A stretch of DNA of 64,000 bases from NCBI GenBank assembly GCA_030544215.1, contig JARZZO010000001.1, positions 43,555,098 through 43,619,097 of the forward strand, written 5' to 3'. Positions within the stretch are counted from its first letter, which is position 1. Every line of letters begins with the position of its first letter. The position numbers and the translations under genes are program-made. The notes below the pieces were generated by a model. That model ran no database searches. It saw only the letters and a list, made by a program, of their open reading frames with translations, and was not told where the DNA came from. Of the stretch, positions 1 to 13,000 are shown piece by piece. The DNA is from Zantedeschia hybrid cultivar. Lineage: Eukaryota > Streptophyta > Magnoliopsida > Alismatales > Araceae.

Positions 1-591
1 TTGATATAATTGTTATAGGAATTAATTCCTGATTAAATTCCAGACCATTGATCCAATAAATCCCAACGTGATATCAAATATTCCATTCTGAATTGAGTAT
101 CTCGATTATCTTTGAGGTTCGCCTAAAGATATCTTTGGAATTCTATCCTTTCTTGGATTTCTTACCCAACATTTCTTATTTCCTCTTAAGATCTGTCATG
201 GTTGCAGCACTTCCACATTAGTTGGTAACCACTCTTCATGACAAAACCTGCAGGGTTTGTGACCTAGGGTACTTCCCAATCATGGAGGTTGATCGAACTT
301 TTGTTTCCTTTGTTTTCTTCATTCAGACATAATTGATTCCATCGATATTTTCGAGTTATCTTCACTGATTATTTTGAGAAAGATTCTGATCATGTGATGT
401 TGAAAGCGTGTCACATCACACTTTGACATTACTTTTTCAGTACATTTCACTCCCTTACAAAGCCAATGCCAAGGTGGGGCAGCTGTAGACACGCTAATTT
501 TGATATCATATTGAGTAAATTTCATGTTACAATGATAATGCCTTAGAATGGTCTGATGTTTAATCATTGATTAATTTTTATTATTCTTTTC
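1..591. other. AT-rich sequence, no gene seen
   Basis: No convincing coding frame, tRNA or repeat boundary is visible. The only open frames are short, lack recognisable motifs and look like chance. It lies directly upstream of a decayed LTR-like stretch and may be part of the same old element. Confidence 0.4.
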
Positions 592-930
592 TTGAGATTC
601 GTTGAATCACGTCGCTTATGTACGACGCCATTTGGATTCATAGCAGAAATCGATTCGGAATTAAAATTAGTAAATTTAGGAGGAATTAACTTAATAGCAT
701 CACCTATGGACGACATCATTTATGTCTTAATCCGCCTAGGTTTACGATTTCTAATTCTAGTTAATTTCCTAAATTGTTTAAAGAACGTCGTGCGTGAACG
801 ACACCTTTTATGTTTCCTAATTGTTTTCGGTTTTCTTTTTTGGATTTATTCCTATTCTAGCCGCATTAATTACCTAAAAGGTGTCCTCATTGAACGACGC
901 GTTTTAAGCGTATCCTGGTAGACATGATTT
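592..930 (+). repeat. Decayed chromovirus-LTR-like segment with GGCGTC/GACGC dyads
   Basis: Three units of the dyad that marks the chromovirus LTRs further along the window can be seen at about 602-635, 778-813 and 872-909. Each is a CGTC-type half site, 10-13 nt, then GACG(C/A)C and a T-rich run, the last being GACGCGTTTTA. The surrounding sequence is AT-rich and has no clear LTR ends, so this looks like an old, strongly mutated copy. The 109-residue frame across it has no known domain and is most likely a chance ORF. Confidence 0.4.
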
Positions 931-1781
931 GGCCGAGATAATCTGGTTCCAGAGGTTGGAAGGGTTTCCAATTCCCTTCATGATCATCTAGGGCAAGACC
1001 GAGCCGCAGGAGAGTCCTTTTAAAGGCCAAAATACCTTTGAGTCATTTCTTATAAATACATATAGACATTGGCCTTTAAAAAAGGTTGGCTATTGGAGAA
1101 TTTGAAGCTTCCAACAATATTTTTGAAGGCCCTCAAGAAGAAAAACGTAGATAGCAAGAGAAGCTTGATCTTCTTCATTCTCTTCACCCCTTGAAGTCTA
1201 TTGAAGACCAAGGCTATGGAGGGGCCATCTTGTTATTCTCTCTTTGATCTTTTCCATTGAATTTCGATAAGATTCATATAGTTTAAATTTCTGTTTTCAT
1301 ATAATTCTTCATTGCATCACTTCATTACACACATTCACTTCATATATTCCATACATATACATCATTTAGGGGTTTAAAAGAACACAAAGCAAGTGAGTTC
1401 TTTTGTTTAAATTGCATAATAATTTTGTTGGATAGAATAGATACTCCCTCTCTTTAGTTCTAATATGTTTGTTTTCTTTTGTTTTCAATCTTTCTTGCAA
1501 GATTTGAAGGAGATTTAGAAGAAAGTTTGGAGTTTAGACGGAAGAAGAAACACCTCTAAAGAACAAGAGTAAAGAATGAGAAGGCTCTTTTCTTTCGGCT
1601 GGCCGAAAGAGAGGAACAAAAGAACCCCACACTCTCCCGATTTGCAAGGTTAGTAAGCGATCACTTTTCCTTTGAAGCCCTCGGTTTCTGGCGATCACAA
1701 TTCCTTTTATATTGTTAATCATAATAAACACATGATAGTATGATGAACACACACTCTTTTTGAGCGCTACAGAGAGTCCAT
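931..1781. other. Unassigned sequence with a TATA-like site
   Basis: No coding region is recognised. A TATA-like TATAAATA lies near 1050, followed by a T/A-rich stretch. This could be the promoter half of the same decayed LTR, but no LTR terminus or TSD was found. Confidence 0.3.
1591..1610. repeat. Near-perfect 20-bp palindrome
   Basis: TCTTTCGGC, TG, GCCGAAAGA: two 9-base arms separated by 2 nt. It could form a cruciform or hairpin. There is no terminator-like context and its function is unknown. Confidence 0.7.
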
Positions 1782-2065
1782 GAGAGAGAGAGAAACAAAG
1801 AGAGAGAGAGAGAGAGATGCAAAGAGAGAAAAGAAGAATAGAGAGAGAAAATAAGAGAGAGCTTAGAGGGGGAGAGGAGGAGAGAGAAGAAGAAGAAGAA
1901 AGAGGGAAGAGAAGGGTTCAAGTAGAGAGAGTAAGAGGAGGGTGAGAGAAAGAAGGGGAGAGAGACAATTAGTTAGAAAGAGGAAGGCCTTTTAAAAGAG
2001 GGAGAGATGGACTTTTAAAAGAGCGAGGAGAGAGAGAAAAAGAAGAGAGAAAGAGAGGGACCGGC
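1782..2065 (+). repeat. Purine-rich (GA)n low-complexity tract
   Basis: Almost uninterrupted purine run on the + strand, with (GA)n microsatellite blocks at 1782-1816 and degenerate GA/GAA/GGA repeats after that. The frame read on the opposite strand (Ser/Leu-rich) is an artefact of this composition. Confidence 0.9.
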
Positions 2066-2176
2066 GGCTCCCTTTGGGATTCCTTGGAGAGGAAGTTAGG
2101 GCAACCTTTCTTTAGGTCAGTAAATGTCCATTGTGCCCCTGTCTTTGTCCCTTTTGTAAAAAATAATTACTTGTGT

Positions 2177-2243
2177 TTGTCGGGATTCAAACCATGGCCA
2201 CTCCAAAGACGATCAAGTGGTCCAACTAACTAAGCTACAATAT
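2177..2243 (-). repeat. tRNA-derived sequence (pol III A and B boxes), possible SINE head
   Basis: Read on the minus strand, TAGCTTAGTTAGTTGG (2222-2237) resembles a tRNA D-arm/A box and GGTTTGAATCC (2183-2193) is one base from the B-box consensus GGTTCGAATCC. The spacing suits a tRNA body. The acceptor stem is not paired, so an active tRNA gene is unlikely. A tRNA pseudogene or the head of a plant SINE fits better. No TSD or A-tail was confirmed. Confidence 0.5.
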
Positions 2244-2605
2244 TTTTTTATCCTACACATATAAAAAATTAAGTTAAGTCTAATAGTGAATAACATGATT
2301 GTTGTGTAAGATAAAGATTATTTTAATGTTTCTCGCATCCGACAATGGCCGTAAAATCACAAATACACCAACATTTAGTTTTTCACATGAAATGACTATG
2401 CTATTAACTCGGAATTCAACAAAATTGGTATCATTGGAAAGAGCATAAAAATTATCTATCATTCTATGTGATTTTACACATAAAATCATGAGTGTGGTGC
2501 ATAGTTTCAATCAATGAATGCCTAAGAATGTATAATTATCAATAGGTCGCTATAGGATGCATATGTGCCACCCACTTATACATTTCCATAAGTATGTTAA
2601 GTCAT
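2244..2605. other. AT-rich sequence, no gene seen
   Basis: No feature is recognised. It may be the decayed 5' part of the old element whose internal region becomes alignable just downstream. Confidence 0.3.
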
Positions 2606-3833
2606 TGAAAAGTGACTTATTTTACCCATGGTCCTTTGATAATTAGTACTAAGCGATTACTTAACCACAACATACATTCATAAATTAAATTAACATTGTA
2701 TATTCATCTACATTCACTTGTGTTGCTCAGAAACTAGAAACAGTCTATGAACGCTTTAAAATGTTAGGATAAGTTAGTGCCCTTAAATTTTATAAGTGAC
2801 TCCTATTTAAGTTTATGACATGTCTTTGGTTAGATGTTGATGATCTTAAATACAATTTTTGGGGTGAGTAAAAAATCATATTATACCATTGATCGTTAAT
2901 ACTTCTATGAGAAGGTATAGAGACCACATATGATATTAATTTGTTTGATAATGGTGCTATACTATAGATGTATTCTCTTAATTTATTATAACACTAAGAA
3001 TACGCTAAAGACACGTATGTATCCCTTTCTAAGTGATCCATTAGGCCATCAATATACATATACTTAAGTGCTCCTATGTGATCCTTTAGGCCTTACACTT
3101 GATTTAAAATATAGATGATTTGTATTCAGTCATGAGAGAAGATCTAATAAGGATATTTAGGAGTTAAAAATCTATTATCCTGATTAGGAGTTAGATCCAT
3201 CTTCTTAAATCTACGAAATTAGAAATAGAACATCGATGACTCATAGTTTCTATTAAATCTCCAAAACGACATAATTGTCTAATGTATAAGATAATTTTTT
3301 AACTACAAACCATAATGTTAGGACTCATGTATCTCAAGTTCAGATCATCCTATCACTATGATCACTTAATGATTTTCATATACTTTACTTTAAAAAATTC
3401 TAATTATGTAATACCATAGGAGTTAATTGAAATACTCTTATTATATTCTAAGTACTTTTATGACGTAATTATAAGTCATGATGAGATTGTTATGATTATA
3501 ATCTGTATCCTAGTTATTTTGATACATGTTAAACTATATGAGAGTTAGTCATCAATCTCTTTCTACTCTATACCTTTAACTATATTAAGATAAGTTAACC
3601 TATTGACTAATTAAGTTGATTAACTAGATTAGATGTAAAGTCTATAGACAAATTAAATCAAAGGTGTATGTTAAGTTGATTAACTAGATCTATTTATCAT
3701 AGTGATTTGATGTTGATAGAGTAATCTTTTACTGTTGTATTCTTGACCTTAAAAACTAGTATAAGTAATCTATTAATACTATTATTAAAATCTATCAAAT
3801 TTCGAAGACGAAATTTCTTTTAGCGGGAGAGGA
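2606..3833 (+). mobile_element. Internal region of an old coding-free LTR element (LARD-like), 5' part missing
   Basis: Read on the + strand this aligns over its length with the internal region of the younger element at 8480-10032 read on the minus strand. Shared landmarks include ATAATTAGTACTAA near 2640, the AGTGATCCATTAGGCC block near 3035, and a polypurine tract preceded by a GACGAAATTTCTTTT stretch at 3810-3833. There is no coding frame. No 5' LTR or primer site is visible upstream, so the copy is truncated or too diverged there. Confidence 0.7.
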
Positions 3834-4896
3834 TATTCTACCCTGCACTTTTACAACATATTAACGAATTTAATGAACTTAAGTTAGACCAATTAACTAA
3901 TTATGAGAGTCCATTAGTGAGTTTATGAAATTTGATTTAGTCTAATTAACTCAATTATGAAAGTCCATTAACCCAATAATACTAATAAGAATAGCCCACT
4001 AACTTAGTTAAAATTCTACGTTTGATGCACTAGATAGTAGCATAGTAAAATAGTTATAATATTTTGCAGAAATTGTAGATTAAGACATGGTTGGTATCTT
4101 TGGAAAGAACATGAAAATATATATAACTTTGTAGAAGATAATTTTTATTAATTCAAATGTTTTATAGGTCAAAAATATCGATGATCAGTTTTAGAAAGGA
4201 CTACCAATGAGAAATAAGTCATAATAGAATTAAGATTCAAATTAGGAAATAAGATAAAGTATAATTAAAATTAAGCACAACCTTAAAACTGATGCTAGAC
4301 ATATTTGAGTAAGATTATAAATAGAGCACAATAAATTTAAGTATGCTTATGATTTCAATTAGTGGGTAGAAAGTATGATTAAAATCCTACTCAAGCTAGG
4401 ATTCTGCACATAGATTTACTTGACATAGTCCTATTATTTTAAGCAATTTGACATATAAAATTTCAAATTAGATAAGACAACACCTGTTGAAAATATGACT
4501 GAAAATTCTATAATTTTTATAAAGACTATATTTTTAAAACAAGCTATTTACTAGTCGGAAATCATGACATCTTTGGACGGCAACAGAATCTGCCAGATTT
4601 CTAGATTCGAAGTACTAAGGACAGCAAGTTAGTAATATAGGGATAACTTTTTGAACAAAAGTCTAAAAATAGTGAGGCTAACGGCATTAGAAATATAATA
4701 AAACGTTATAAAATTTTGTAGAGGAGATTTTTTCCTAATTCTAACATTTAAGGGGTCGAATTTAGAGGTTTTTATATTAGGAAACAAAGAGATATTAGAA
4801 TTGAGTCTTACTTGCACTAGGAAATCACTTTAACTTGGAGATTATGGCTACATTTGACAACAAGGGTGGAAAAATAAAAAAATTCATGTTGGTTTT
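3834..4896 (+). repeat. Old LARD-like element: 3' LTR, first segment
   Basis: It begins right after the polypurine tract with TATTCTACCCTG, the diverged equivalent of the TGTTATACCCTG start of the younger LTR. It follows the younger LTR (read on the minus strand) collinearly for about 1,060 bp. It stops at the GTTTT target duplication (4892-4896), where the younger element inserted. The rest of this LTR resumes at about 14396. Confidence 0.75.
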
Positions 4897-7800
4897 TGTT
4901 ACGCCCCGGATTCGGTTCTTTTTTTTTTTTTTTTTTAACTCGGAATCCGACCACGTAATCTCAGAACAAATTCCACCATAACGAACATATATGAGAGCTA
5001 AACAACCACAAGGCGATTTTAAATAAATGCCATAACCATCATGTAACCCAAAATATCCAAATATACTCAACACCAAAGTTCAAAAATTACAATTTTCATC
5101 AATTATGTAAAAATTCTCAATCTCACCAAATAAATAAAAATACATCAATCTCTCATCATCTCTATTACATCAAGTCTAAGAAAGTTGTAAATTCAATCTA
5201 ATAACCTCCTGAAGATGTCGAATGCCTCAATCAGAATTCTTCTCAGATTCTAAATTCTCTTTCTCTGACTCTGAAAATGTTAATAAGATTTATAAGTACA
5301 ACCACTCAGTAGGCTTCAAACAATCCACATGACTTAACATATAGTAAACTTTACGAATCACATTATACAATTATACTAAACATGATCTTACACAGTTCTA
5401 CATATAGCTCAAATAAGAACATGATACAAATCATGGTCAGATATAAACTTATCAAATCAAATGTGTTTTCTAATAGCATGAATAGATTAATTAACATATA
5501 GCAGATATGGCATGATCGAACTCATATCAGACATATCAAATTCTACTAGCCATGATCAGAACGTATCACATAACATATCAAATTATCAGGGCGTTACGTA
5601 TCACCGTCCCCTGAGCACATGTCATATCAAATAGCGAATATCATGGCGTAGTAGCTTATCAAATCTGATTCATATCATGGATCACATAGTTAAGACAGAT
5701 TCATATAATTGCAAAGGGATAGCTAAACAATATGATCAAAAGATCCAAATGACTATGCTAAATTCAAATGAACATATGGAGTAAGGATTTCAGATTTATT
5801 TGCCAATCAAACAAATCAAATCATATCATAACGGATATGCACCCAAACCACAACATAAGGAGCCAAACAAAACAAATACCAAAGCATCTAGGCAAATGAT
5901 GCAAAGGTCTTAGTCACTGCGCAGAACTGGGGAGTGTAAGTCCCACCCAACTCCGAACCGTCAGGGCGTTACGTATCGCCGTCCCCTGATTTTAGTCGGC
6001 CGAAAATTAGGATTCCACCCGTTTGCCCTCGGGTTCCAAACAAAATACCCTATCCAATATGGATGCTTATAATGGAATCGGGCCAAATATCTCCTTAAGA
6101 TGGCAATGTCCAAGCAAAGTCAAATAATTATGGCACAATCAGATTAACAGAGATCAAATGATGACAAAAGATGGACATAGATCTGAAAATTGAATTATCA
6201 AATTAATAAGTACATATAAGAGTTAAAATGCATACTTTTATATATAAAATAGCCACTTAGAGTGTCATCATGGTCATATATATGAAAAATCAGAGTAAGC
6301 TGATCGAAATAGGTTGTTGGATACAAAATATAGTCAAATCAATTTTTTTAGAATTTTCGGAATAACAAACATATTTTTCGGCCATCAAAACTGATTTTCA
6401 GAACTAACAAATCAACAAATAAGCCGAATAATATCAAACAGATTCAAAAAAATATCAAACTTTAAAAACATGTCCAAAATGTCATATTTAAATTGTGGAC
6501 AAATTTTCATCAATTTCTGGATTCCTTTGCTATGATTTTGGAATCTCACTTTGATTCGGAGAATCCAACTTAAATAGAATTCCAGTAAATCAAAACAGAG
6601 GGTAAACTAAATACCAAAAGAAGTCATAAAATTCTAAAACTTTACCGAGAGGTCAAGGATAATATAACAAAGGTCTCTACAAAATTTGGTATGATTTGGA
6701 TTTGAAGCAAATGCGATATAGGATTCACAAGTTGAAATTTCAAAACTGTCTGAGCAGATTGTATAGTCTGAAAATAGTATTATGAAATAAATATCAAAAA
6801 AACTCCGAAAATTATGAAATTTATTGGGACTTAATGTAATATGAAAAATAAACTTTTGTCAAAGGTTAACCTCAATTGATCATCATACCAAGTAGAACAA
6901 CTATCTGTAATTCGTATGATCATAATTAGAAACAGAACAGATTAAACGGACAGATTACATACGCTGAGATAATAGTCATGAAATAAATAGAAAATAAGAT
7001 CACAAAAATCTGAAACTTGAATATCATGAATTATACATATATATCAAATTTATTACCAATTTATTTAATTTTTAAAGCTTTCTAAAATAACATAGTTTTG
7101 TAATACAAAATAGATCATGTGTATAGTTATCCACCTACCTCTTGATGAAAGACCGGCTCTTGATTCTCCTATAGCTTCATCACTATTTATCTATGATTTC
7201 TTCATCCTATAAATTCTTTTCCACATTCTCCAAGGTCTTCCTCACGTTCTATAAGCCTTCAATAATATAAAATATTGATTAGAATCAAACCTCCAAAAGA
7301 AATAACCACGAACAACTCTATTCTCTCATGAACACCACATGAACTTACCCCTTTAGAAGAGAGCTGCATGTTATAAAGGTTGAGCACGACCCAAGGCTCT
7401 ATTTATGCTTATTTACCCTCCTAATATAACCACCAACACTCCCTTTCTTTTCTAGAGTCGAACTCCTACTCCCCATAACTTAATCTCCAAGTAAAAGTCA
7501 CTTTCTAGTCTAAATCGGACTCTGCTCACGCTCTCTGTAGGTTTCCTTTGTTGAAGACGTTTAAATTTATCCCCTTAAACATCCGAATTAAGAAAATCTT
7601 TCTTATACAAAGTTTTAAAACTTTTTATTACCTTTCTAATACAACTAATCTCACTATTTTTAGACTTCTATACAAAAGGATATGATTATTTTACTGACCT
7701 GCTGTCCTGAGTACTCCGAACTCAGAAATCTGGCAAATTTCCATCATGTCTAAAGATGTCCTGATTCCTATTAGGAAACAACTTATTTTAAATATGTGTT

Positions 7801-8479
7801 TTTCATAAAACTTCTATACCTTTGAGTCATAGTTCTAATGGAAGTTGTCTTACTTAATTATTAATTTTATGCACGGAGTTATGCTTAAAATACTAGAGTT
7901 ATGTCAAGTAAATCTGTGTACAGAATCCTAGTCCAAGTAGGATTCCTATTATGTTTCTACCCATTAATTAGAATCTTAATTATATTCAAATTTATTATAT
8001 TTTACTTCTAATCTAAGTCAAATATGTTATAGGTAACTTTTTATGTCGTGGTTAATATTAATTGTACCATCTTTTGTTTCCTAATTCAAATCCTAATCCG
8101 ATTAGAACTTGTTCTCTGTGGATAGCCCTTTCTAAAACTACTCTTTGATATTTTTGACCTCTAAAACATATGAATTAGTAAAAATAATATTCTACAAAGT
8201 TATTTATATTTTTATTATATTTCCACTGATATCATATATGCCTTAATCCGAATTTTTTATAGAAAGTTATAGTTATTTTACTATGTTGCTGTCATAGAAT
8301 TTGAACTAAATTAGTAGGTCATTCTTAGTAGTATAATTTGGGTTATTGGGCTTTCATAATTGGGTTGATTTGAATAAATTAAGTTACTTAAGCTCAGTCA
8401 TAGGCTCTTATAATTAGTTAATTGGTCTAATTTAAATTAATTAAATTTATTAGTAGTTGAAAAAGTACAGGGTATAACA
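4897..8479 (-). repeat. LARD-like element, 3' LTR
   Basis: TG..CA bounded, 3,583 bp, and next to the polypurine tract at its inner edge. It is largely collinear with the other LTR, with scattered substitutions and a longer T run near 4920. A 27-bp dyad occurs twice (5587-5613 and 5962-5988). Short open frames inside are also present in the other copy simply because the LTR is duplicated. None has a known domain. Confidence 0.9.
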
Positions 8480-8496
8480 TCCTCTCCCCCTTAAAG
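8480..8496 (-). other. Polypurine tract of the LARD-like element
   Basis: Minus strand reads AAGGGGGAGAGGA immediately before the LTR start TGTTATACCC. It is the plus-strand priming site for reverse transcription and fixes the minus orientation. Confidence 0.85.
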
Positions 8497-10017
8497 AATT
8501 TCGTCCTTGAAATTTTATAGATTCTAATAATCTATATTTGTATTAATAGATTTTTTATACTAATTTCTAAGGCCATAGAATATGATTAAGGGTTTACTCA
8601 ATCAAGATAAGGTCACTACGACAAATAGATCTATACTTGTGGAGTATTTGTAATATGATTAATATACACTTTTGATTTAATATGTCTATAGACTTGAATC
8701 CGATTTAGTTAATCAAATTAATTAATCAATAGATAAATTTATCCTGACATAGCTAAGGACATAGGGTGAAAAGAGATCGATGATTAACTAACTCTCACAT
8801 AGTTGAGTATGTACCAAGATAATTAGAATATAGATTATCATCATATCAACCTTATCATAGCTTATAATTACTCTCTAAAAGTACTTTGAATATCATAAGA
8901 ATATGTCAATTAATTCTTATGGATATTTTTAACTTGAGATACATAAGCGTCCTAAAATCACATTACATTGCTAAAACTCATCTATACTTCGAACAATCAC
9001 AATATTTTTTAGATCTAATAGAAATCATGAGTCATTGATGTTCTACTTCCAATTTGATAGCTTTAAGAAGATGATCTAGTCCCTAATCAGGATAATGTGT
9101 TTAGCTCCCAAATATTCTTCATAGATCTACTCTCATAACTAATTTACATATTATATATGCTTAGTAAATTTACTCATCACAGAACTAGAAGAATTTATAT
9201 TTATATTTAAAGGTAAAGCCTAAAGGAGAGTATACGAGGACTTAAGTATATGCCTATAGGTGGCCTAATGGATCACTTAGAAAAGATTATGTACACGTCT
9301 CTAAGTATCTTCTTAGTGTTTTAATAAATTAAGAGGATACATTTATAGTATATTACTACTATTAAATGAACTCATATCTACTGTGGTCTCCATACTTTAT
9401 CGTACAAGTATGAATGTTCAATGACATAGTATGATTCGAGTTACTTATCTCAAAATAGATCATCAATATCCAACCAAACATATATCATAGACTTAAATAA
9501 GAGTCATTTATGAAATTTAAGAATACTAACTTATCTTAATATTTTAAAGTGTTAACTAACTCTTTCTAGTTTTCAAGTAATATAAGTAAATGTAGATGAA
9601 TAAAAAAAACGTTAATTAAGTCTATAAATGTATGTTTTGGTCAAGGCATCCTTTAGTACTAATTATAAAAAAAAATCAGGGGTAAGAATAGGTCAATCTT
9701 TAATGGGTTAAACCTAGTGGAAAGATGTAAGTGATAGGAATAAATACATCATGTAGCTGGCTCTCCCCCTTAAAAAGATGAAACTTAATCCTTTTAATCC
9801 ACATCCACACTAAGAATCCCCTTTGTATAAGTCTAATTGTTAGAATAAGCTAAATGTGACATCTACAATCACCTCCTTACTATAACTATAAACTAGATAT
9901 AATCTAAATTTCTAATCTGACCCAAGATCTTACTAATCTTAAACTTTATCATATCCTTTAAAATCAACCGGTATGGCTTATGATCAAATGGTTGTGGATG
10001 TTTAAACTCTCATAATT

Positions 10018-10029
10018 GCTCTGATACCA
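10018..10029 (-). other. Primer binding site (initiator Met tRNA)
   Basis: Minus strand TGGTATCAGAGC, three bases inside the 5' LTR that ends at 10033. This is the usual plant complement to the 3' end of initiator methionine tRNA. Confidence 0.9.
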
Positions 10030-10032
10030 TAC

Positions 10033-13000
10033 TGTTACGCTCCGGATTCGGTTCATTTTTTTTTTTTTTAACTTGGAATCCGACCACGTAATCTCAGAAC
10101 AAATTCCACCATAACGAACATATATGAGAGCTAAACAACCACAAGGCGATTTTAAATAAATACCATAACCATCATGTAACCCAAAATATCCAAATATAGC
10201 CAACACCAAAGTTCAAAAATTACAATTTCCACCAATTATGTAAAAATTCTCAATCTCACCAAATAAATAAAAATACATCAATCTCTCATCATCTCTATTA
10301 CATCAAGTCTAAGAAAGTTGTAAATTCAATCTAATAACCTCCTGAAGATGTCGAATGCCTCAATCAGAAGTCTTCTCAGATTCGAAATTCTCTTTCTCTG
10401 ACTCTGAAAATGTTAATAAGATTTATGAGTACAACCACTCAGTAGGCTTCAAACAATCCACATGACTTAACATATAGTAAACTTTACGAATCACATTATA
10501 CAATTATACTAAACATGATCTTACACAGTTCTACATATAGCTCAAATAAGAACATGATACAAATCATGGTCAGATATAAACTTATCAAATCAAATGTGTT
10601 TTCTAATAGCATGAATAGATTAATTAACATATAGCAGATATGGCATGATCAAACTCATGTCAGACATATCAAATTCTACTAGCCATGATCAGAACATATC
10701 ACATAACATATCAAATTATCAGGGCGTTACGTATCGCCGTCTCCTGAGCACATGTCATATCAAATAGCGAATATCATGGCGTAGTAGCTTATCAAATCTG
10801 ATTCATATCATGGATCACATAGTTAAGACAGATTCATATAATTTCAAAGGGATAGCTAAACAGGATGATCAAAAGATCCAAATGACTAAGCTGAATTCAA
10901 ATGAACATATGGAGTAAGGATTTCAGATTTATTTGTCAATCAAACAAATCAAATCATATCATAACGGATATGCACCCAAACCACAACATAAGGAGCCAAA
11001 CAAAACAAATACCAAAGCATCTAGGCAAATGATGCAAAGGTCTTAGTCACTGCGCAGAACCGGGGAGTCTAAGTCCCACCCAACTCCAAACCGCCAGGGC
11101 GTTACGTATCGATGTCCCCTGGTTTTAGTCGGCCGGAAATCAGGATTCCACCTGTTTGCCCTCGGGTTCCAAATAAAATACCCTATCCAATATGGATGCT
11201 TATAGTGGAATCGGCCCAAATATCTCCTTAAGATGGCAATGTCCAAGCAAAGTCAAATAATTATTGCACAATCAGATTAACAGAGATCAAATGATGACAA
11301 AAGATGGACATAGATCTGAAAATTGAATTATCAAATTGATAAGTACATATAAGAGTTAAAATGCATACTTTTATATATAAAATAGCCACTTAGAGAGTCA
11401 TCATGGTCATATATATGAAAAATCAGAGTAAGCTGATCAAAATAGGTTGTTGGATACAAAAATTAGTCAAAGGAATTTTCTTAGAATTTTCGGAATAACA
11501 AACATATTTTTCGGCCATCAAAACTGATTTTCAGAGCTAACAAATCAACAAATAAGCCGAATAATATCAAAAAGATTGATATAATTATAAAACTTTAAGA
11601 ACATGTCCAAAAGGTCATATTTAAATTGTGTACAAATTTTCATCAATTTCTGGATTGCTTTGCTATGATTTTGGATTCTCACTCTGATTCGGAGAATCCA
11701 ACTTAAATAGAATTCCAGCAAATCAAAACAGAGGGTAAACTGAATACCAAACGAAGTCATAAAATTCTAAAACTTTACCGAGAGGTCAAGGATAATATAA
11801 CAAAGGTCTCTACAAAATTGGGTATAATTTTTATTTGAATCAAATGCGATATAGGATTTACAAGTTGAGATTTCAAAATTGTCTGAGCAGATTTTATAGT
11901 CTGTAAATAGTATTATGAAATAAATATCCTAAAAACTCCGAAAATTATGAAATTTATTGGACATTAGTATTATATGAAAAATAAACTTTTTTCAAAAGTT
12001 AAGCTTAATTGAGTATCAGACCAAGGAGAACAACTATCTGTAATTCGTATGATCATAATTAGAAACAGAACAGATTAAACGGACAGATTACATAGGCTGA
12101 GATATTAGTCATGAAATAAATAGAAAATAAGATCACAAAAATCTGAAACTTCAATATCATGAAATATACATATAGATAAAAGTTATTACCAATTTATTTA
12201 CTTTTAAAAGCTTTCTAAAATAACATAGTTTTGTAATACAAAATAGATCATGTGTACAGTTATCCACCTACCTCTTGATGAAAGACCGGCTCTTGATTCT
12301 CCAATAGCTTCATCGCTATTTATCCATGATTTATTCTTCCTATAAATTCTTTTCCACATTATATAAGGTCTTACTCACATTCTCTAATCCTCCAATAATA
12401 TAAAACATTGATTAGAATCAAACCTTCAAAAGAAATAACCACGAACAACTCTATTCTCTCATGAACACCACATGAACTTACCCCTTTAGAAGAGAGCTGC
12501 ATGTTATAGAGGTTGAGCACGACCCAAGGCTCTATTCATGCTTATTTACCTTCCTAATATAACCACCAACACTCCCTTTCATTGTTAGAGTCTAACTCCT
12601 ACTCCCCATAACTTAATCTCCAAGTAAAGTCACTTCCTAGTCTAAATCGGACTCTGCTCACACTATCTCAAGGTTTCCGTTTTTGAAGACGTTTGAATTC
12701 ATCCCCTTAAACATCCGAATTAAGAAAATGTTTATTCTACAAAGTTTTAAAACTTTTTATTACCTTTCTAATTCAACTAATTTAACTATATTTAGACTTC
12801 TATACAAAAAGATATGATTATTTTACTGACCTACTGTCCCGAGTACTCCGAACTCAGAAATCTGGCAGATTTCCTTCATGTCTAAAGATGTCCTGATTCC
12901 TATTAGGAAAAAACTTGTTTTAAATATGTGTTCTTCATAAAACTTCTATAACTTTGAGTCATAGTTCTAATGAAAGTTGTCTTACTTAATTATTAATTTT

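Larger units (their letters stand above)
8480..10032 (-). other. LARD-like element, internal region without genes
   Basis: 1,553 bp of AT-rich sequence between the LTRs. No frame of useful length on either strand and no retroviral motif. A second short purine run with GGGGGAGA (minus strand, near 9765) sits in mid-region. Its conservation with the old copy at 2606-3833 shows that this non-coding centre belongs to the family and is not a chance deletion in one copy. Confidence 0.8.

Noticed and set aside
4825..5076. Similar ORFs at 4825-5076 and 9964-10209
   Set aside because: They lie in equivalent LTR ends of the LARD-like element and are alike because the LTR is duplicated. No domain was recognised.
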